Assembly (NCBI RefSeq): GCF_000760515.2
Contig: NW_013546345.1
Span: forward strand, 1 to 36,043
Reading direction: 5' to 3'
DNA: 36,043 nucleotides
From: Mitosporidium daphniae
Taxonomy: Eukaryota > Microsporidia
In this document: piece after piece, positions 1-10,468 of the stretch
Numbering within the stretch: position 1 is the stretch's first letter
How the letters are laid out: every line of letters begins with the position of its first letter
Translations under genes and position numbers: made by a program
Notes under the pieces: model-generated
The model's input: only the letters and a program-made list of their open reading frames with translations
The model's database searches: none
Told to the model about the DNA's origin: nothing

Positions 1-2174
1 GCCGGTTTTGATGATTCTTTTCCAACAGCTCTTTCTAGCGCGTTCTCCACCTCTATCTCTAACAGCTCGGCAAACATCGATTACTATGCCGCAGCACATA
101 CATTCCAAGAGCAACTTCCGCCAAAACCCTCCATCCTGGTGGGAGGGACACTCAAAGAGTATCAGCAGCGCGGAGTTGCATGGATGCTTTCCCTGTATAA
201 CAACCGCCTCAACGGAATACTAGCTGACGAAATGGGCCTTGGAAAGACCATTCAAACGATTGCGCTTATCACGTATTTGGTGGAATGTAAAAGGCAAAAT
301 GGGCCTTTTCTTATCATCGTTCCCCTGTCAACGATTCCAAATTGGGTAAATGAGTTTGATAAATGGGCCCCTACACTCCTTCGCGTCGAGTACAAGGGTA
401 CCCCTGACCAGCGCAAGGCCCTGCAGGCCTCGATCAAGGGAAGTGCCCGCATGAATGTCCTTCTAACCACATACGATTACATCATCAAGGACAAGTCCTT
501 CCTTTCAAAAATCCCTTTTTTATACATGATTATTGATGAGGGTCACCGTATGAAGAATACAACCTCAAAGCTTTCGCTGACGTTGACGCAGTCTTATATC
601 ACAAAGTATCGCCTCATTTTAACCGGAACGCCATTGCAAAACAATTTGCCTGAATTATGGTCCCTGTTGAATTTTGTGCTTCCCAAAATCTTCTCTTCAA
701 GCAAGTCGTTTGAAGAGTGGTTTAATGCGCCTTTTGCAAATACTGGCGAACGGCTGGAGCTAAATGAAGAGGAGACCCTACTTATCATCCGAAGACTTCA
801 TAAGGTTCTGCGGCCGTTCTTATTGCGACGCCTGAAAAATGATGTTGAGGGGGATTTGCCCGATAAAATAGAACGTGTCATCAGATGTCCTATGAGTGCT
901 ATTCAATCGGAACTTTACCTATCTCTGCAAAAGAAGGCCACCAATCCAAAAAAAGGGGGAATCAGAGCATTCAACAATACTGTTATGCAGCTTCGTAAAG
1001 TATGCAATCACCCCTTTGTCTTTGAAGAAGTCGAGGCTACTTTGAATCCTACCAGGGCCAACAACGATCTTCTTTACAGAACAAGTGGAAAGTTTGAGCT
1101 GCTTGGTAGGATTTTACCAAAGATGAAGGCCGCATCTCACAAGGTCCTCATATTTTTCCAAATGACTTCTGTCATGACAATCATGGAGGACTTTCTCAAT
1201 TTGCTAATGATTTCGTATTTGAGGTTAGATGGTTCAACACCTGCTGCAGAGCGTTCTGTGCTTCTAAACAAGTTCAACGCACCAGATTCTCCATATGTAA
1301 TCTTCCTATTAAGCACACGAGCTGGTGGGTTAGGGCTCAATCTTCAAACTGCCGACACGGTCATCATTTTCGATAGCGACTGGAATCCACATGCTGATTT
1401 GCAGGCCCAAGATCGGGCCCATCGAATTGGGCAGACTCGCGAGGTCAGGATTTTCCGCCTAGTCACGGTCGATTCTATTGAAGAGGTATTTTTAAGTTTC
1501 ATTTTCTATTTTGTGATTTTATCTCCGCTTTGTGTTTCCCCTCTCCAATTTGGCATCCTTTTTTATTATAGGTAATTTTGGCGCGGGCCCAACACAAACT
1601 AGCCCTCGATGGTAAGGTGATACAGGCAGGGCGTTTCGACCACAAATCCACAAACGAAGAAAGAGAAGCTCTTCTCCGGGCAATTTTGGAGACAGAAGCT
1701 GCCTCTGTAGAGGAAGAAAAAAGAACAGAGTCTGCCATTCTCGAAAATGACGAGCTTAATGAAATGCTTGCGAGAGGAGATCACGAGCTCCAACTCTTCC
1801 AATCGATAGATAAGCAAAGAATAGCATCAAAGCCATCCCTAATTACCCGAGAGGAGCTGCCTAAAATATTCCTACATGAGACAATGAATGAGGCAGACGA
1901 TGACGATTTCCTTCCAGAACGAAGGCGTGCTCAATGGTCTTCCTCTTATGCAAAGGATGACCGTCTAACGGATGCCCAATGGCTGAAGAAGCTTGATGAA
2001 GACGACCAAGGCCCTATTGAAGGAGATAGCGATGAGATCGCCAACACTGCTGAAAATGACGATGTGATCGATAGCGGCGATTATGACGATAATTTAGAGG
2101 AGATTGAGGATGACATGGGTGATGAGGATGCTGACAACATTTCTTCATTGAGAATCAAGAGGCATTGTGCTTGA
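1..2174 (+). CDS. Snf2/Sth1-type chromatin-remodelling ATPase, 3' part
   Basis: Partial at the 5' edge. Exons <1..1485 and 1572..2174, with an 86-nt GTATTT..TAG intron; 695 residues are visible. This is the catalytic subunit of a SWI/SNF or RSC complex, which slides or ejects nucleosomes in the nucleus. The reading frame is open from base 1 and enters '[12 protein letters not shown]', the usual entry to a Snf2 ATPase. The Walker A stretch DEMGLGKT lies at residues 76-83, the DEGH box typical of Snf2/Sth1/BRG1 at 179-182, and motif VI ([11 protein letters not shown]) at about 468. Across the splice the frame restores the family's '[12 protein letters not shown]'. A SnAC-like segment follows ([19 protein letters not shown]) and then an acidic tail. 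The bromodomain of yeast Snf2 or BRG1 is absent before the stop. The N-terminal QLQ/HSA regions would lie left of the window. Snf2 and Sth1 cannot be told apart here. Confidence 0.95.
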
Positions 2175-2409
2175 ATATATAAATCTCCCCTTTTAATTGG
2201 CTGTCTCAATTAGCAGATAAGATAGTGACGACAATTAACGGGCCTGCTTTGCGGCCCTAACTTTGGCCAACATAAAAGTGCCATTGAATAGCCCGCGTCT
2301 TGTGTTGTAGTTTTTGTTTATTTCGAAAAGCGAAATTTTATTGGCCTAAGGTTGCCAAGCAATACCCATGGAATTGCTATTACACAGAAACCGCACTTGA
2401 AAAACTACA

Positions 2410-3951
2410 ATGACGGCTACAACCATTCATTATCAGGGGTTTTCATCCCTCCAGCAGCTTGCCTTAGAGGACAAAGATCGCGATGAACGCAACAAAAGCC
2501 AATTCGTTGATGTTATTTTGGATGAACTCATTACTGCCTCAATGGGCGATAATATATCCGCTGGCTCGCATTCTGAATTAGCATCCATGGTATCCCATAC
2601 TGATATTGTGATCCCGCCCACAAGCGTACTTGGAGAAAGCATTTTAGATGGCGCACTAGTGCCTGCAGAGCAGGAGGCTCCCTCAAAGTTTGCCACCTTT
2701 GGCGCTGTAGACGATGATAAAGCCGAGCGTTCTTTTGTGCAAGATGAAAAGCTTGTCCTTGCAAACGCTTTTTCTTCTGGTGTGAACTTGCTNAAGACAT
2801 TTATTGGTGCTGGAATCATTTCATTGCCATTGGCACTTGCCTCTTTTGGCCTTCTAACTGGTATAATCCTTCTTGTGATTGCAGGCTTTACGGCTCTACT
2901 TGGCCTTTATTTTTACATTTACGCTGCAGTACAGGTTGGCGGTAGGAATGTTACACCCCAGTCGTTTGCCTCGATTTCTTGGCCATTTCTTGGATATCTG
3001 CTAAGTATTTCCATCTTTTTCAAAAACATTGGAGTGGGTCTCGCATATCTTTTGCTGATTGGAAATATTATGTCCACGCTGATGCAAGGCTTTCTTGGTG
3101 GCTCAGGCTTTTGGACAAATCCCCGCATCTGGATTTCCACTTTTATGGTCGCCATCATCGGCCCGCTCAGCTTCCTACGGCGGCTGGACCATCTAAAATA
3201 TTCATCGTCATTGGGCCTTGTTTCTGTTGCCTATCTTTTGGGATTGTCTATTTTCCACTTTTTTGCTATTGGCATAAGTCCCTCATCGGCCGCTGTGATT
3301 CGACTGTTTGCCCCTTTTTCTATGAAGGCGCTTTCTAGATTTGGGATCTTTGTTTTTGCTTTTACTTGCCATCAAAATATTTTGCCAATTTATAATGAGA
3401 CTCGTCGAAATTCGATCAAGGAGCTAATGTATCTTTGTGCTGTCTGTGTTGCCATCAGCCTGGCCATTTATGTCTCTTACGGAACATTTTCATATCTCTG
3501 CTATGCAGACGTGCTTATCAATGGATCGATGTTCTCATACTATCCACAGGACGAAATTCCTTTCCAAATTGCCCGGGTCCTGTTTACCCTTTTGCTTGCC
3601 TTTTCCTATCCGCTGCAAGTTGTCCCTTTCCGCATGGCCTCGAATTTTTTGTTTAGAGGCGGAAAGAAGGAAACCATACTTTCGCATGTGCTTTTCACTT
3701 CCTTTATACTGGGGTTCACTTTTAGCATATCAATGTTCTTGCCGGACCTTTCCAACGTGCTCTCTTTGGTTGGGTCGATGACGTCCTCTGTGATTTGCTA
3801 CATTGTTCCCTCGCTGTTTTATCTTTCGATTACAAGTGGCCGCCCTTTCTGGGCTGCCAAAAGACATTGGGCCTGTTTACTGCTTCTTTTTGGCATGTTA
3901 GTGTTTCTATGTTGTACGTCCATGTCGATCATGAACTTTATTACAAATTAA
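2410..3951 (+). CDS. Amino acid transporter, AAAP/AVT (SLC38-like) family
   Basis: Single exon, 513 aa. A polar N-terminal tail of about 125 residues, probably cytosolic, is followed by roughly ten or eleven hydrophobic segments. The first segment carries 'KTFIGAGIISLPLALASFGL', the signature entry of the amino acid/auxin permease superfamily. Members exchange neutral or basic amino acids across the vacuolar or plasma membrane. Substrate and direction cannot be read from sequence. For an intracellular parasite, uptake or vacuolar recycling of host amino acids is a reasonable inference. The one ambiguous base (2793) is the third position of a CTN codon, so the residue is Leu whatever the base is. 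Confidence 0.88.
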   Translation: MTATTIHYQGFSSLQQLALEDKDRDERNKSQFVDVILDELITASMGDNISAGSHSELASMVSHTDIVIPPTSVLGESILDGALVPAEQEAPSKFATFGAVDDDKAERSFVQDEKLVLANAFSSGVNLXKTFIGAGIISLPLALASFGLLTGIILLVIAGFTALLGLYFYIYAAVQVGGRNVTPQSFASISWPFLGYLLSISIFFKNIGVGLAYLLLIGNIMSTLMQGFLGGSGFWTNPRIWISTFMVAIIGPLSFLRRLDHLKYSSSLGLVSVAYLLGLSIFHFFAIGISPSSAAVIRLFAPFSMKALSRFGIFVFAFTCHQNILPIYNETRRNSIKELMYLCAVCVAISLAIYVSYGTFSYLCYADVLINGSMFSYYPQDEIPFQIARVLFTLLLAFSYPLQVVPFRMASNFLFRGGKKETILSHVLFTSFILGFTFSISMFLPDLSNVLSLVGSMTSSVICYIVPSLFYLSITSGRPFWAAKRHWACLLLLFGMLVFLCCTSMSIMNFITN

Positions 3952-4040
3952 GCGATAATTTATTATGTGATAGAAAAGCCTAAATTTTAATAAACATCTA
4001 AATTTAAATTTTAAATGCATTGCACCGTTTTTTTATTCGC

Positions 4041-5508
4041 ATGTCTGGCTTTATCGAAGATGAGATTTGGGCACTGCATGTTGCTCCGCACAAAACTTAC
4101 ACTCAGAATGTACAGATGCCGTTTCGCATAACGATGGCTGCACTTGGACAAACTATCACCAGTCAAGCAAGGAGTTCTGTCATCCTCAGATTGGATGAGA
4201 CAGAGTATGTTCTCTGTTCCCTGACTGCTGGAAAGGTAAATTAAAACGGAAAATAATGTTTACGCATAGATCGAGCAGCAGCAGCTGTCGCAAACCATTG
4301 TTGCTGGAGAGAATATCACTCTGTTTACAGATGGCGAGAATACAATCCATCTAACGGGAAATTTTCTCTCCATGGAAGAGGGGCCCTCTTATGACGTTAA
4401 TGAAAACTATTCTGATGACGATGAATCGGAAGATGATGATGATTATGATGAGGACGATTCATTCATTGACGATGATTCTGAAGAGGAGGAAGAGCAGGGT
4501 AAAAGTCCAAAGATTGAGGAAATCGATAGCGAACCAAAAGGGTCCAAAAACAATGTTAAAGGCATTTCTTCCGACGAAGAAGAGCCTGAAGTTGAAAATA
4601 ACCTTCAATTTGAAGACTCTGCCGACTCTGATCTCTCAGAAGACATCGAGGATGCCTCCGAAGGGGACGAAGATGAAGACGAAGACGAAGATGATTTTGA
4701 CTCTGAAGACTATAGCTCCGAAGATGAAGATTCCTCTGAAGAGGAGGTCAAGCAAGAGGCTATCCCAAATAAGAGAGCATCACCGTCGCCCCAACCACAA
4801 CAACCAAACAAAAAGGGAAAGCAGGATATCCAAGTGTCTCAATCCGAAAAAGAGGCTCCCAAACAAGTGCCCAAAAAAGGTCAGCAAAATCAGACGCCTC
4901 AAAAGCATCAAACTCAACCGCAAAAAACCCCGTCTCCTGTGGGGCAAAAAAATCACGAGACTCCAAATAACAAGCAAACCCCAGTAGCAAAGCAGGATAC
5001 TCCAAATAACAAACAAAGCCCGGTAGCAAAGCAGGAGACTCCAAAACAGCAACAAAATGCCCCCAAAAAGCAAGATATCCCACAGAAACAAGAGACCCCA
5101 AAAAAGCACGATTCTTCTCCTCAGCAGCAAGGTACATCCCAGAAGCAAGATACGCCAAAATCATCCGGCGAATTCAAGAAAATTACGGGTGGCGTTGAGA
5201 TTAAAGACACGGTTCTTTCAAACTCAGATAAAAAGGTCAAGAAGGGCTCAAAAGTCCATGTTGTATACAAGGGCACATTGTCCAATGGCAACGTCTTTGA
5301 TTCCAACAATGAAAAGAATCTTTTTCAGTTCCAAGTGGGCAAGGGAAGTGTCATCAAGGGCCTCGATATTGGCGTTGAAGGAATGACCCTAAATAGCACC
5401 CGAATTGTTAAGATTCCAGCAGCCTTGGCATATGGAAGCAAGAAGCTTCCTGGAATCCCTGCCAATTCAGATCTCACCTTCCAGGTCCAGCTCAAGCGCA
5501 TTGATTGA
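4041..5508 (+). CDS. Nucleolar FKBP-type peptidyl-prolyl isomerase (Fpr3/Fpr4-like)
   Basis: Exons 4041..4235 and 4270..5508, joined in phase across a 34-nt intron; 477 aa. The start is the first in-frame ATG, 'MSGFIEDEIWALHV'. Residues 1-100 resemble the nucleoplasmin-like domain of Fpr3/Fpr4/FKBP39. About 105-225 is a long Asp/Glu-rich run with many Ser (CK2-type sites). About 225-365 is a Gln/Lys/Pro-rich linker containing two 39-nt tandem units. The C-terminal 105 residues are an FKBP domain: VVYKGTL, the FDSN aspartate, VIKGLD with Leu where FKBP12 has the pocket Trp, ALAYG, and DLTFQVQLKRID. Family role: prolyl isomerisation and histone chaperoning in the nucleolus. Order and length match fungal Fpr3/4 (about 390-480 aa). 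Confidence 0.93.
4960..5037 (+). repeat. Two 39-nt tandem units inside the FKBP linker
   Basis: Units at 4960-4998 and 4999-5037 encode TPNNKQTPVAKQD and TPNNKQSPVAKQE. A degenerate third copy follows (TPKQQQNAPKKQD). The repeat stays in frame and lengthens the disordered Lys/Gln/Pro linker. Confidence 0.85.
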
Positions 5509-5687
5509 AGAATAAATTAAATACAAAATTTTTACACCCAAATACGCCAAAATCTGCCCGGGTTTACACAATCACAATGTGTGGGTCTTTTTGTTGTTGC
5601 ATGGGTTAATTAAATCGCGATGGGATCTGATCTGCTTGATGATTGCTTCCTGCGCGCCTAAATTCTTTTACTTGCCGGAAATATAGC

Positions 5688-7688
5688 ATGTGCACCTCAT
5701 TATCCCCAAATAGATGGTTCGTTTTCGTCCTCTTGCTTTGGAACTGCCTTTATGTACAAGCAAAAGTCGATCAAGAACCCCGGTCAACAGCCCTTTGCTC
5801 AAATGTAAACAATACCTTTGAGAAGCCCTCAATTTCAAGCAGATCCCAAAATGCAAGTGCAATCGAAACAACAGACAAGATAATAGCAGCTTATAACCTC
5901 TCCGATCTCCCGCATATTTGCTTTAGTTTTCACGTCCCCATGCGTGCTTTTGCCTTTGATACAGAAGCACCCGAAATGCTTTTCAACAGCGAGGATGCGT
6001 TAAATATTTATCCCCCTTTGAATTGCAGCGAAATTGGGGCCAAGGTTAATTTTTCATGCTTCTGCGAAAATGAAACTGCACATTTGTACCTTCCTATGGC
6101 TTCAAATTCAGGAACCGGAAATTCCCACTTGAGGCCACAACCTGCACCATGTTCTTGCCTTGAATCATCTAAGCTAAACATTCCCGGACCAAACCTTAAT
6201 TACTGGTCTAATGAAACTCGAGCTGATTCGCATCAAAGTGTTGATGGCACGCCAAATCAAATTTTGCACCAAAACTTTCCCATTGCCATTGATTACAAAT
6301 TGGCTAACGAAAACTTGATAGCATTCACGTTGGAAGGGGCAAAGTTGAGCAAGCCGCTCCGTGTTGTTGCAGCGTATCTTCCCTCATGGCTGGTTTACCA
6401 AAAAGTCCCACAAAGTGCACTTGATTTCAAAGACAAAATCTCCAAACTAACCCACTTGATCTATTGTTTCGCTGGTATTGACCCCGAAAATGGGGCTGTC
6501 TCGTTCAAACCCAACGAATATGCGCATTATGAGTGGAATTCCATTAGCGATGAAGAATTGTCCTCCGAACAGGATGTTCCTGAATTTCGGGGAAACTTCA
6601 TTGCTTTATGGAAGGTTAAAAAGCTTAATCCGCTGTTAAAGCTTGGATTTTCCATCGGAGGCTACGTATATTCTACATCTTACTCTTCACTTATTTCCGA
6701 TGCAAAGTGTAGGATAGAAATTGTCAAGTCCATAAAAAGGCTTTTGGTGGAAGAATTCCCGTTTTTTGATTTCGTTGATTTTGATTGGGAACATTTGAAA
6801 ACGCCGCTTGATGCCGTGTATTTTGCAGAGATCCTCTTGCTACTGAAACTTTCTTTAGAGGGCACTGGAAAGCAAATTACGATGGCCGTTCCTTTTGGGA
6901 TAGAAACTTTCCTCACATCCGGGAATGGATTTCCGCATCAAGAAATATTAAATCGATGCGTTGATTTATTTTTTGTGATGACTTATGATTATGCTGGCAG
7001 CTGGAGCGAAAAATCGGGCCACAATTCTCCATTCTCGGCTGTGAAAAAATCTATATCCTCCCTTTTTGGTGTATTGGACACCTCCAAAATCGTCCTTGGC
7101 ATCCAAATAAGCGGAAAGATCTTTTACAACTGCTCTGGTTTCAATCAGCCATTCTCAAATGTTTACGTTCAGAAGAATGTGGATCCCAGTCCCACCAGCA
7201 AACAAAAACTCTCACACATCTTATCTCTCTCAAATTCAGCAAAATACCAGGGGACCTCAAAGAATTCTGGTGTGTTAAGTGCATCAAACCCTAAAAATCA
7301 TATTGTGGCAGGTAGTCTTGCCAAAGGGAGCGCAAATGAAGATATCGACCCTCGTTTGCTTGGGCTGTTAAACCCATCCATTACAGGCGAAAATGGCGAT
7401 CACAACATCAATTTGCCTCAAAATATACCATACACAAATATCATGAAAATCATTCAAACTTGTCCCGATTTAATTGCCCGTGCAGTGTTTTCGAATGACG
7501 CTTACATATTGCTAAGACTCTCGAAAACATCTAAAAGGACCATTCTTATTACATATATTTCGAGACTAGATGTTATCGAAAGGGCTCGACTAGCTTCTAA
7601 GAATGCATTGGCCGGAATGTTTTTTTGGGAGATCAGTAATGACCTTTCCGGAGACAACTCCAATGCATCTCTTATGGGTGCTGTTTAA
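5688..7688 (+). CDS. Secreted GH18 chitinase-like glycoside hydrolase
   Basis: Single exon, 666 aa from ATG 5688. An N-terminal hydrophobic stretch (FVFVLLLWNCLYVQA) is a signal peptide. Residues about 30-220 are a Cys- and Asn-containing segment with several N-glycosylation sequons that I do not recognise. The GH18 barrel starts near residue 225 (RVVAAYLPSW). It contains the substrate-shaping SIGGY, the complete DxxDxDxE catalytic motif as D361-F-V-D-F-D-W-E368, MTYDYAG and the closing 'AGMFFWEIS'. Glu368 should be the acid catalyst, so activity is likely. GH18 enzymes hydrolyse beta-1,4-linked GlcNAc. Here the substrate could be the organism's own spore or cell wall, or host chitin. About 110 residues of loop sequence (about 500-610) sit between strands 7 and 8. 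Confidence 0.92.
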   Translation: MCTSLSPNRWFVFVLLLWNCLYVQAKVDQEPRSTALCSNVNNTFEKPSISSRSQNASAIETTDKIIAAYNLSDLPHICFSFHVPMRAFAFDTEAPEMLFNSEDALNIYPPLNCSEIGAKVNFSCFCENETAHLYLPMASNSGTGNSHLRPQPAPCSCLESSKLNIPGPNLNYWSNETRADSHQSVDGTPNQILHQNFPIAIDYKLANENLIAFTLEGAKLSKPLRVVAAYLPSWLVYQKVPQSALDFKDKISKLTHLIYCFAGIDPENGAVSFKPNEYAHYEWNSISDEELSSEQDVPEFRGNFIALWKVKKLNPLLKLGFSIGGYVYSTSYSSLISDAKCRIEIVKSIKRLLVEEFPFFDFVDFDWEHLKTPLDAVYFAEILLLLKLSLEGTGKQITMAVPFGIETFLTSGNGFPHQEILNRCVDLFFVMTYDYAGSWSEKSGHNSPFSAVKKSISSLFGVLDTSKIVLGIQISGKIFYNCSGFNQPFSNVYVQKNVDPSPTSKQKLSHILSLSNSAKYQGTSKNSGVLSASNPKNHIVAGSLAKGSANEDIDPRLLGLLNPSITGENGDHNINLPQNIPYTNIMKIIQTCPDLIARAVFSNDAYILLRLSKTSKRTILITYISRLDVIERARLASKNALAGMFFWEISNDLSGDNSNASLMGAV

Positions 7689-7782
7689 AAAATAATTTGC
7701 AAAATAAAAGTAACCTGAACCGATGCTGCTTAAACTTTACATGCTGCAGTTGCCTCCCACTCCGATTGGCATATAAATAATT

Positions 7783-7790
7783 TTAGGGTT
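7783..7790 (+). promoter_or_regulatory. TTAGGGTT element upstream of TAF13
   Basis: An 8-mer 17 nt before the TAF13 start. The same 8-mer occurs at 18160-18167, 22327-22334 and 32755-32762, each within or beside an intergenic spacer. It resembles the telo-box found in promoters of several eukaryotes. Its function here is inferred only. Confidence 0.3.
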
Positions 7791-7806
7791 CTTTAATTTT
7801 AGACTC

Positions 7807-8173
7807 ATGTCTATGGCGTCTCAATCAATTGGCGGCAAGTCCTCGACAAGGAGGGTTGAAAAGCGCGTCCTTATCAAAGAACTGCGAACCATGTTATATG
7901 GCTTTGGCGATGTCCCTGTCCCAAGGCAGGATACGGTTGAGGTCGTTGAGGATTGTCTCTTTGATTTCCTAACCAGATTTGTAACTCTGCTTTTTTATGC
8001 TGTAGCTAACGCAGGCTTCAAAGGTAGCCAAGCCCCGTGGAGGGAAGGTTCGTACGGAAGATCTGCTTACAGTCCTTAAAAGAGACCCAAGAAAGCTTGG
8101 GCGCGTTGAGGAGCTTTTATTCATGAACGTAGAGCTGCGCAAAGCCCGAATGGCCTTTGAGACGGAAGAATAG
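7807..8173 (+). CDS. TAF13: TFIID subunit TAF13
   Basis: Exons 7807..7980 and 8006..8173, with a 25-nt GTAACT..TAG intron; 113 aa. It is a histone-fold subunit of TFIID, which pairs with TAF11. Recognisable blocks are KELRTMLYGFGD, the VVEDCLFDFLTRF helix, and after the intron EDLLTVLKRDPRKLGRVEELL followed by the C-terminal NVELRKARMAFE. Using the TAG at 8005 keeps the alpha-2 helix at the family's usual length (LTQASKVAKPRGGK). An alternative CAG acceptor at 8014 is also in frame but would delete three helix residues. The gene converges on uS8 with a 102-nt spacer. Confidence 0.92.
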
Positions 8174-8275
8174 CGCAAACCAAACATGGCCATTTAAAAT
8201 GTTAACGATGCTCCATTGCACATGCAAATTTTGGCTTAAATAAACAAACACTCGGTGGTGGGGCAATTAAAAAGT

Positions 8276-8668
8276 TTAATAGAAAAATCCAAGGATCTTT
8301 CCACCAATGTGGCGCTTGCGGGCAGCCTCGTGGTCCATGATACCTTGAGAGGTGGTCAATATAATCTTTCCAATCTGACGGCTCGGAAGAAGCTTATTGA
8401 TCCATTCCTCCATATTCTTCATTCCAACCGGGAAACGGGGTGAAATGACACCGCATTTGTTGAGGCGGCCATTGAGATGGATAACGATCTTTCCGCTGCG
8501 ATGATTATCGATAACCTCAAACTCGTTGATGTATCCCGACTTTTGCATCAAAGAGAGGAACTGGATGGTAACCTTTGAGGCCGGGCGCACAAGAACCTGC
8601 CTCTTGCCGCTGCGTTCAGCATTGCAAATCGAGTTAAGGGTATCGTTCAGAACGCTCACACGGACCAT
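8276..8668 (-). CDS. RPS22: 40S ribosomal protein uS8 (RPS22/RPS15A)
   Basis: 130 aa, exactly the family length. The start [14 protein letters not shown] matches the uS8 N-terminus, so the upstream in-frame extension is rejected. Hallmarks include [42 protein letters not shown], and the ending [22 protein letters not shown]. It is a core 40S protein that binds the central domain of 18S rRNA. A possible 38-nt 5'-UTR intron (8673-8710, GTACC..TAG on this strand) ends four bases before the ATG. Confidence 0.98.
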   Translation of the reverse strand: MVRVSVLNDTLNSICNAERSGKRQVLVRPASKVTIQFLSLMQKSGYINEFEVIDNHRSGKIVIHLNGRLNKCGVISPRFPVGMKNMEEWINKLLPSRQIGKIILTTSQGIMDHEAARKRHIGGKILGFFY

Positions 8669-8981
8669 GACACTATTGAGTAAGTGAGTGTGAATAACAG
8701 CGCTTGGTACGATTCCAAAACTCCACACATTAAATGTCTATTTAATGGATGTAAAGAACCAGATTAGCATAAGACAAGAACACTTACGATTTATAGGATA
8801 AAATAAAACCCGAATTTACAAAAATAACCCACTTTAAAATGCAATGTTTAAATGGCGATTTTACCTTCTTTGACCTTCCTAAAGATAAAATCTCACTTTA
8901 ACAAATTCATCTCCTTATGCATCAGATTTTATCTAATGAGTTATTGTAAATATAAATAGGGCCATTTTGGGCTCTCTTCCC
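8669..8981. other. 313-nt divergent spacer between uS8 and the secretory kinase
   Basis: No protein or RNA gene is visible. It is AT-rich and must hold both promoters. On the minus strand it contains a candidate 38-nt 5'-UTR intron of uS8 (8673-8710). Further out there is a GTAAGT that pairs with an ATTAAATAG about 50 nt downstream. 'TAAATATAAATA' at about 8947 lies 30 nt before the kinase start and could serve as a TATA-like element. Confidence 0.4.
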
Positions 8982-10216
8982 ATGAAGATTCTTTTATTTG
9001 TGTTTCTGTTTCTATTGTTGGCTGCGTTAGGTTTCTGCTTTTTTGAAGAAAGCGTTTTGGAGGATAGCTCGTTTCCATCTCTTTTCGCGACAGAAGGAGA
9101 CTATGACGGCGATGAAAGCGAAAATTATGATGACGATGGTGATGGTGGTGATGATGATGAGTACTCATTAACTCTTCAAGTATCGTCCATTAATCCCCTC
9201 AGTGAGCCCGAAGGTTCCTCGGACGCAGTGATAGCCGCAAATAGAGACTCTTTTGGGACGCTTCTTTCGCTTCTAAAATCCCAAGTGTCCAACTCTGACC
9301 CCAATGCCAAGTATAAATTTGGCCGCGTCATAGGAAAGGGCTCCAAAGGTGTCGTGATGGAGGCCACTAATCGCTTTGCCGGTCAAAAGGTTGCATTCAC
9401 TGGTGATTTTATTTCGCTTTTCCTGTTGTTTTCATCATCTAATCCAAGTAGGTAATGAAAGGTTTAAAGTACTCATTCGTAGTACGCTGTGAAGATTCTT
9501 AAAATCAATACCCGTCGCAATGTTGTACATGCCCTGCGGGACCTTTATTTTTTGAACCACCTCGCTACGATTTCGTGGGTGCCGACCCCCGTGGATGTTT
9601 TTCTTCACAAGAAGCACTTTTACGTACGTTTGAAGCATTAAATTTAGTTGGTCCAACAGCTGGTGGACGGAGAGACACTTCGCACGGTCCCTCCACATTT
9701 GGTCTCTGAGCAAATGGCAAAGAGGATCCTGTATCAAATCATCTCGATGGCCTCATTCCTGCAGCAAAACAAAATTTGCCACAACGACATTTCCCTGTCC
9801 AACGTGATGATTGATCGTCAATCGCAGCGTATTTTGATGATCGACTTTGCAGATTCCAGCCTGATACATTCAAAAAATGCAAAGGCATCCACTTCTACAG
9901 CGATTTCCACGCTCAGTTATGGTTCGACCGGAATCAGTGCACCATCTGCCTCCACAAATGAGGCTACATTGGCTTTTATGAAGGTTTCGAATCATTCGGA
10001 ATCAAAAAACCAATTGCCGAAACGATCTCCCTTCTTGCCAAACTCGGTTTCTGGTCCAAAGTTCCTCTCTCTTTCTCGTTTCCAACACTTGATGATAAAA
10101 GAGGGGGACTGCAAAGATGGCGTTAAGTTAGAACGATTGGTCCACAATTGGATTAAGAAGACCCAGCTCTCTACCGGCGTCCAAGTGTTGAAAAGGTCAC
10201 TTTCGGAGTGTCTTAA
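8982..10216 (+). CDS. Signal-peptide-bearing protein kinase-like protein
   Basis: Best model: exons 8982..9389, 9483..9623, 9648..9936, 9963..10121 and 10158..10216 (introns 93, 24, 26 and 36 nt); 351 aa. The N-terminus MKILLFVFLFLLLAALGFCF is a signal peptide or signal anchor. A run of about 35 Asp/Glu/Gly residues follows, then a kinase fold: glycine loop GKGSKGVV, YAVKIL with the ATP-binding Lys, the catalytic loop HNDISLSNVM with Asp and Asn in place, IDFAD where DFG is usual, and a final 'DPALYRRPSVEKV' like the DPxxRPS close of a kinase domain. The first two introns are well supported. The last two end in GAG and AAG rather than TAG, so the stretch after 9850 is uncertain. Frame 2 is open again beyond 10216 to about 10312. 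It probably acts in the secretory lumen or outside the cell. I cannot assign a kinase family; HxDIS is reminiscent of fungal FunK1-type kinases. Confidence 0.75.
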
Positions 10217-10468
10217 AAAAAAATTTTGCTTAAATCCATTCTTAAACTTCCAATCTTCAATGGTGTCACACATTCCGACTTGATTGAACTACGGGGAGAT
10301 CGTCGCCATGCACCCCGCCGTTGACAATAAACGCCAACATTACAAATTTAAGCATTGTCCCCTAGTTGGGAGAGGCCGAGTTTTAATGGACCATGGATGC
10401 TCGTTTGCAACAATTCAATTTTATTGGCAGTCTTCAAATTTTAAAGTAATTCGATTCAACTCTGGCAG

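Noticed and set aside
8941-9168. His-rich minus-strand open frame
   Set aside because: Antisense of the acidic GAT/GAC stretch in the signal-peptide kinase; no other support.
9648-10283. Kinase exon read straight through to 10283
   Set aside because: After about 9936 that frame loses kinase-like sequence, while the frame two bases over gives EGFESFGIKKP and a DPxxYRRPS ending.
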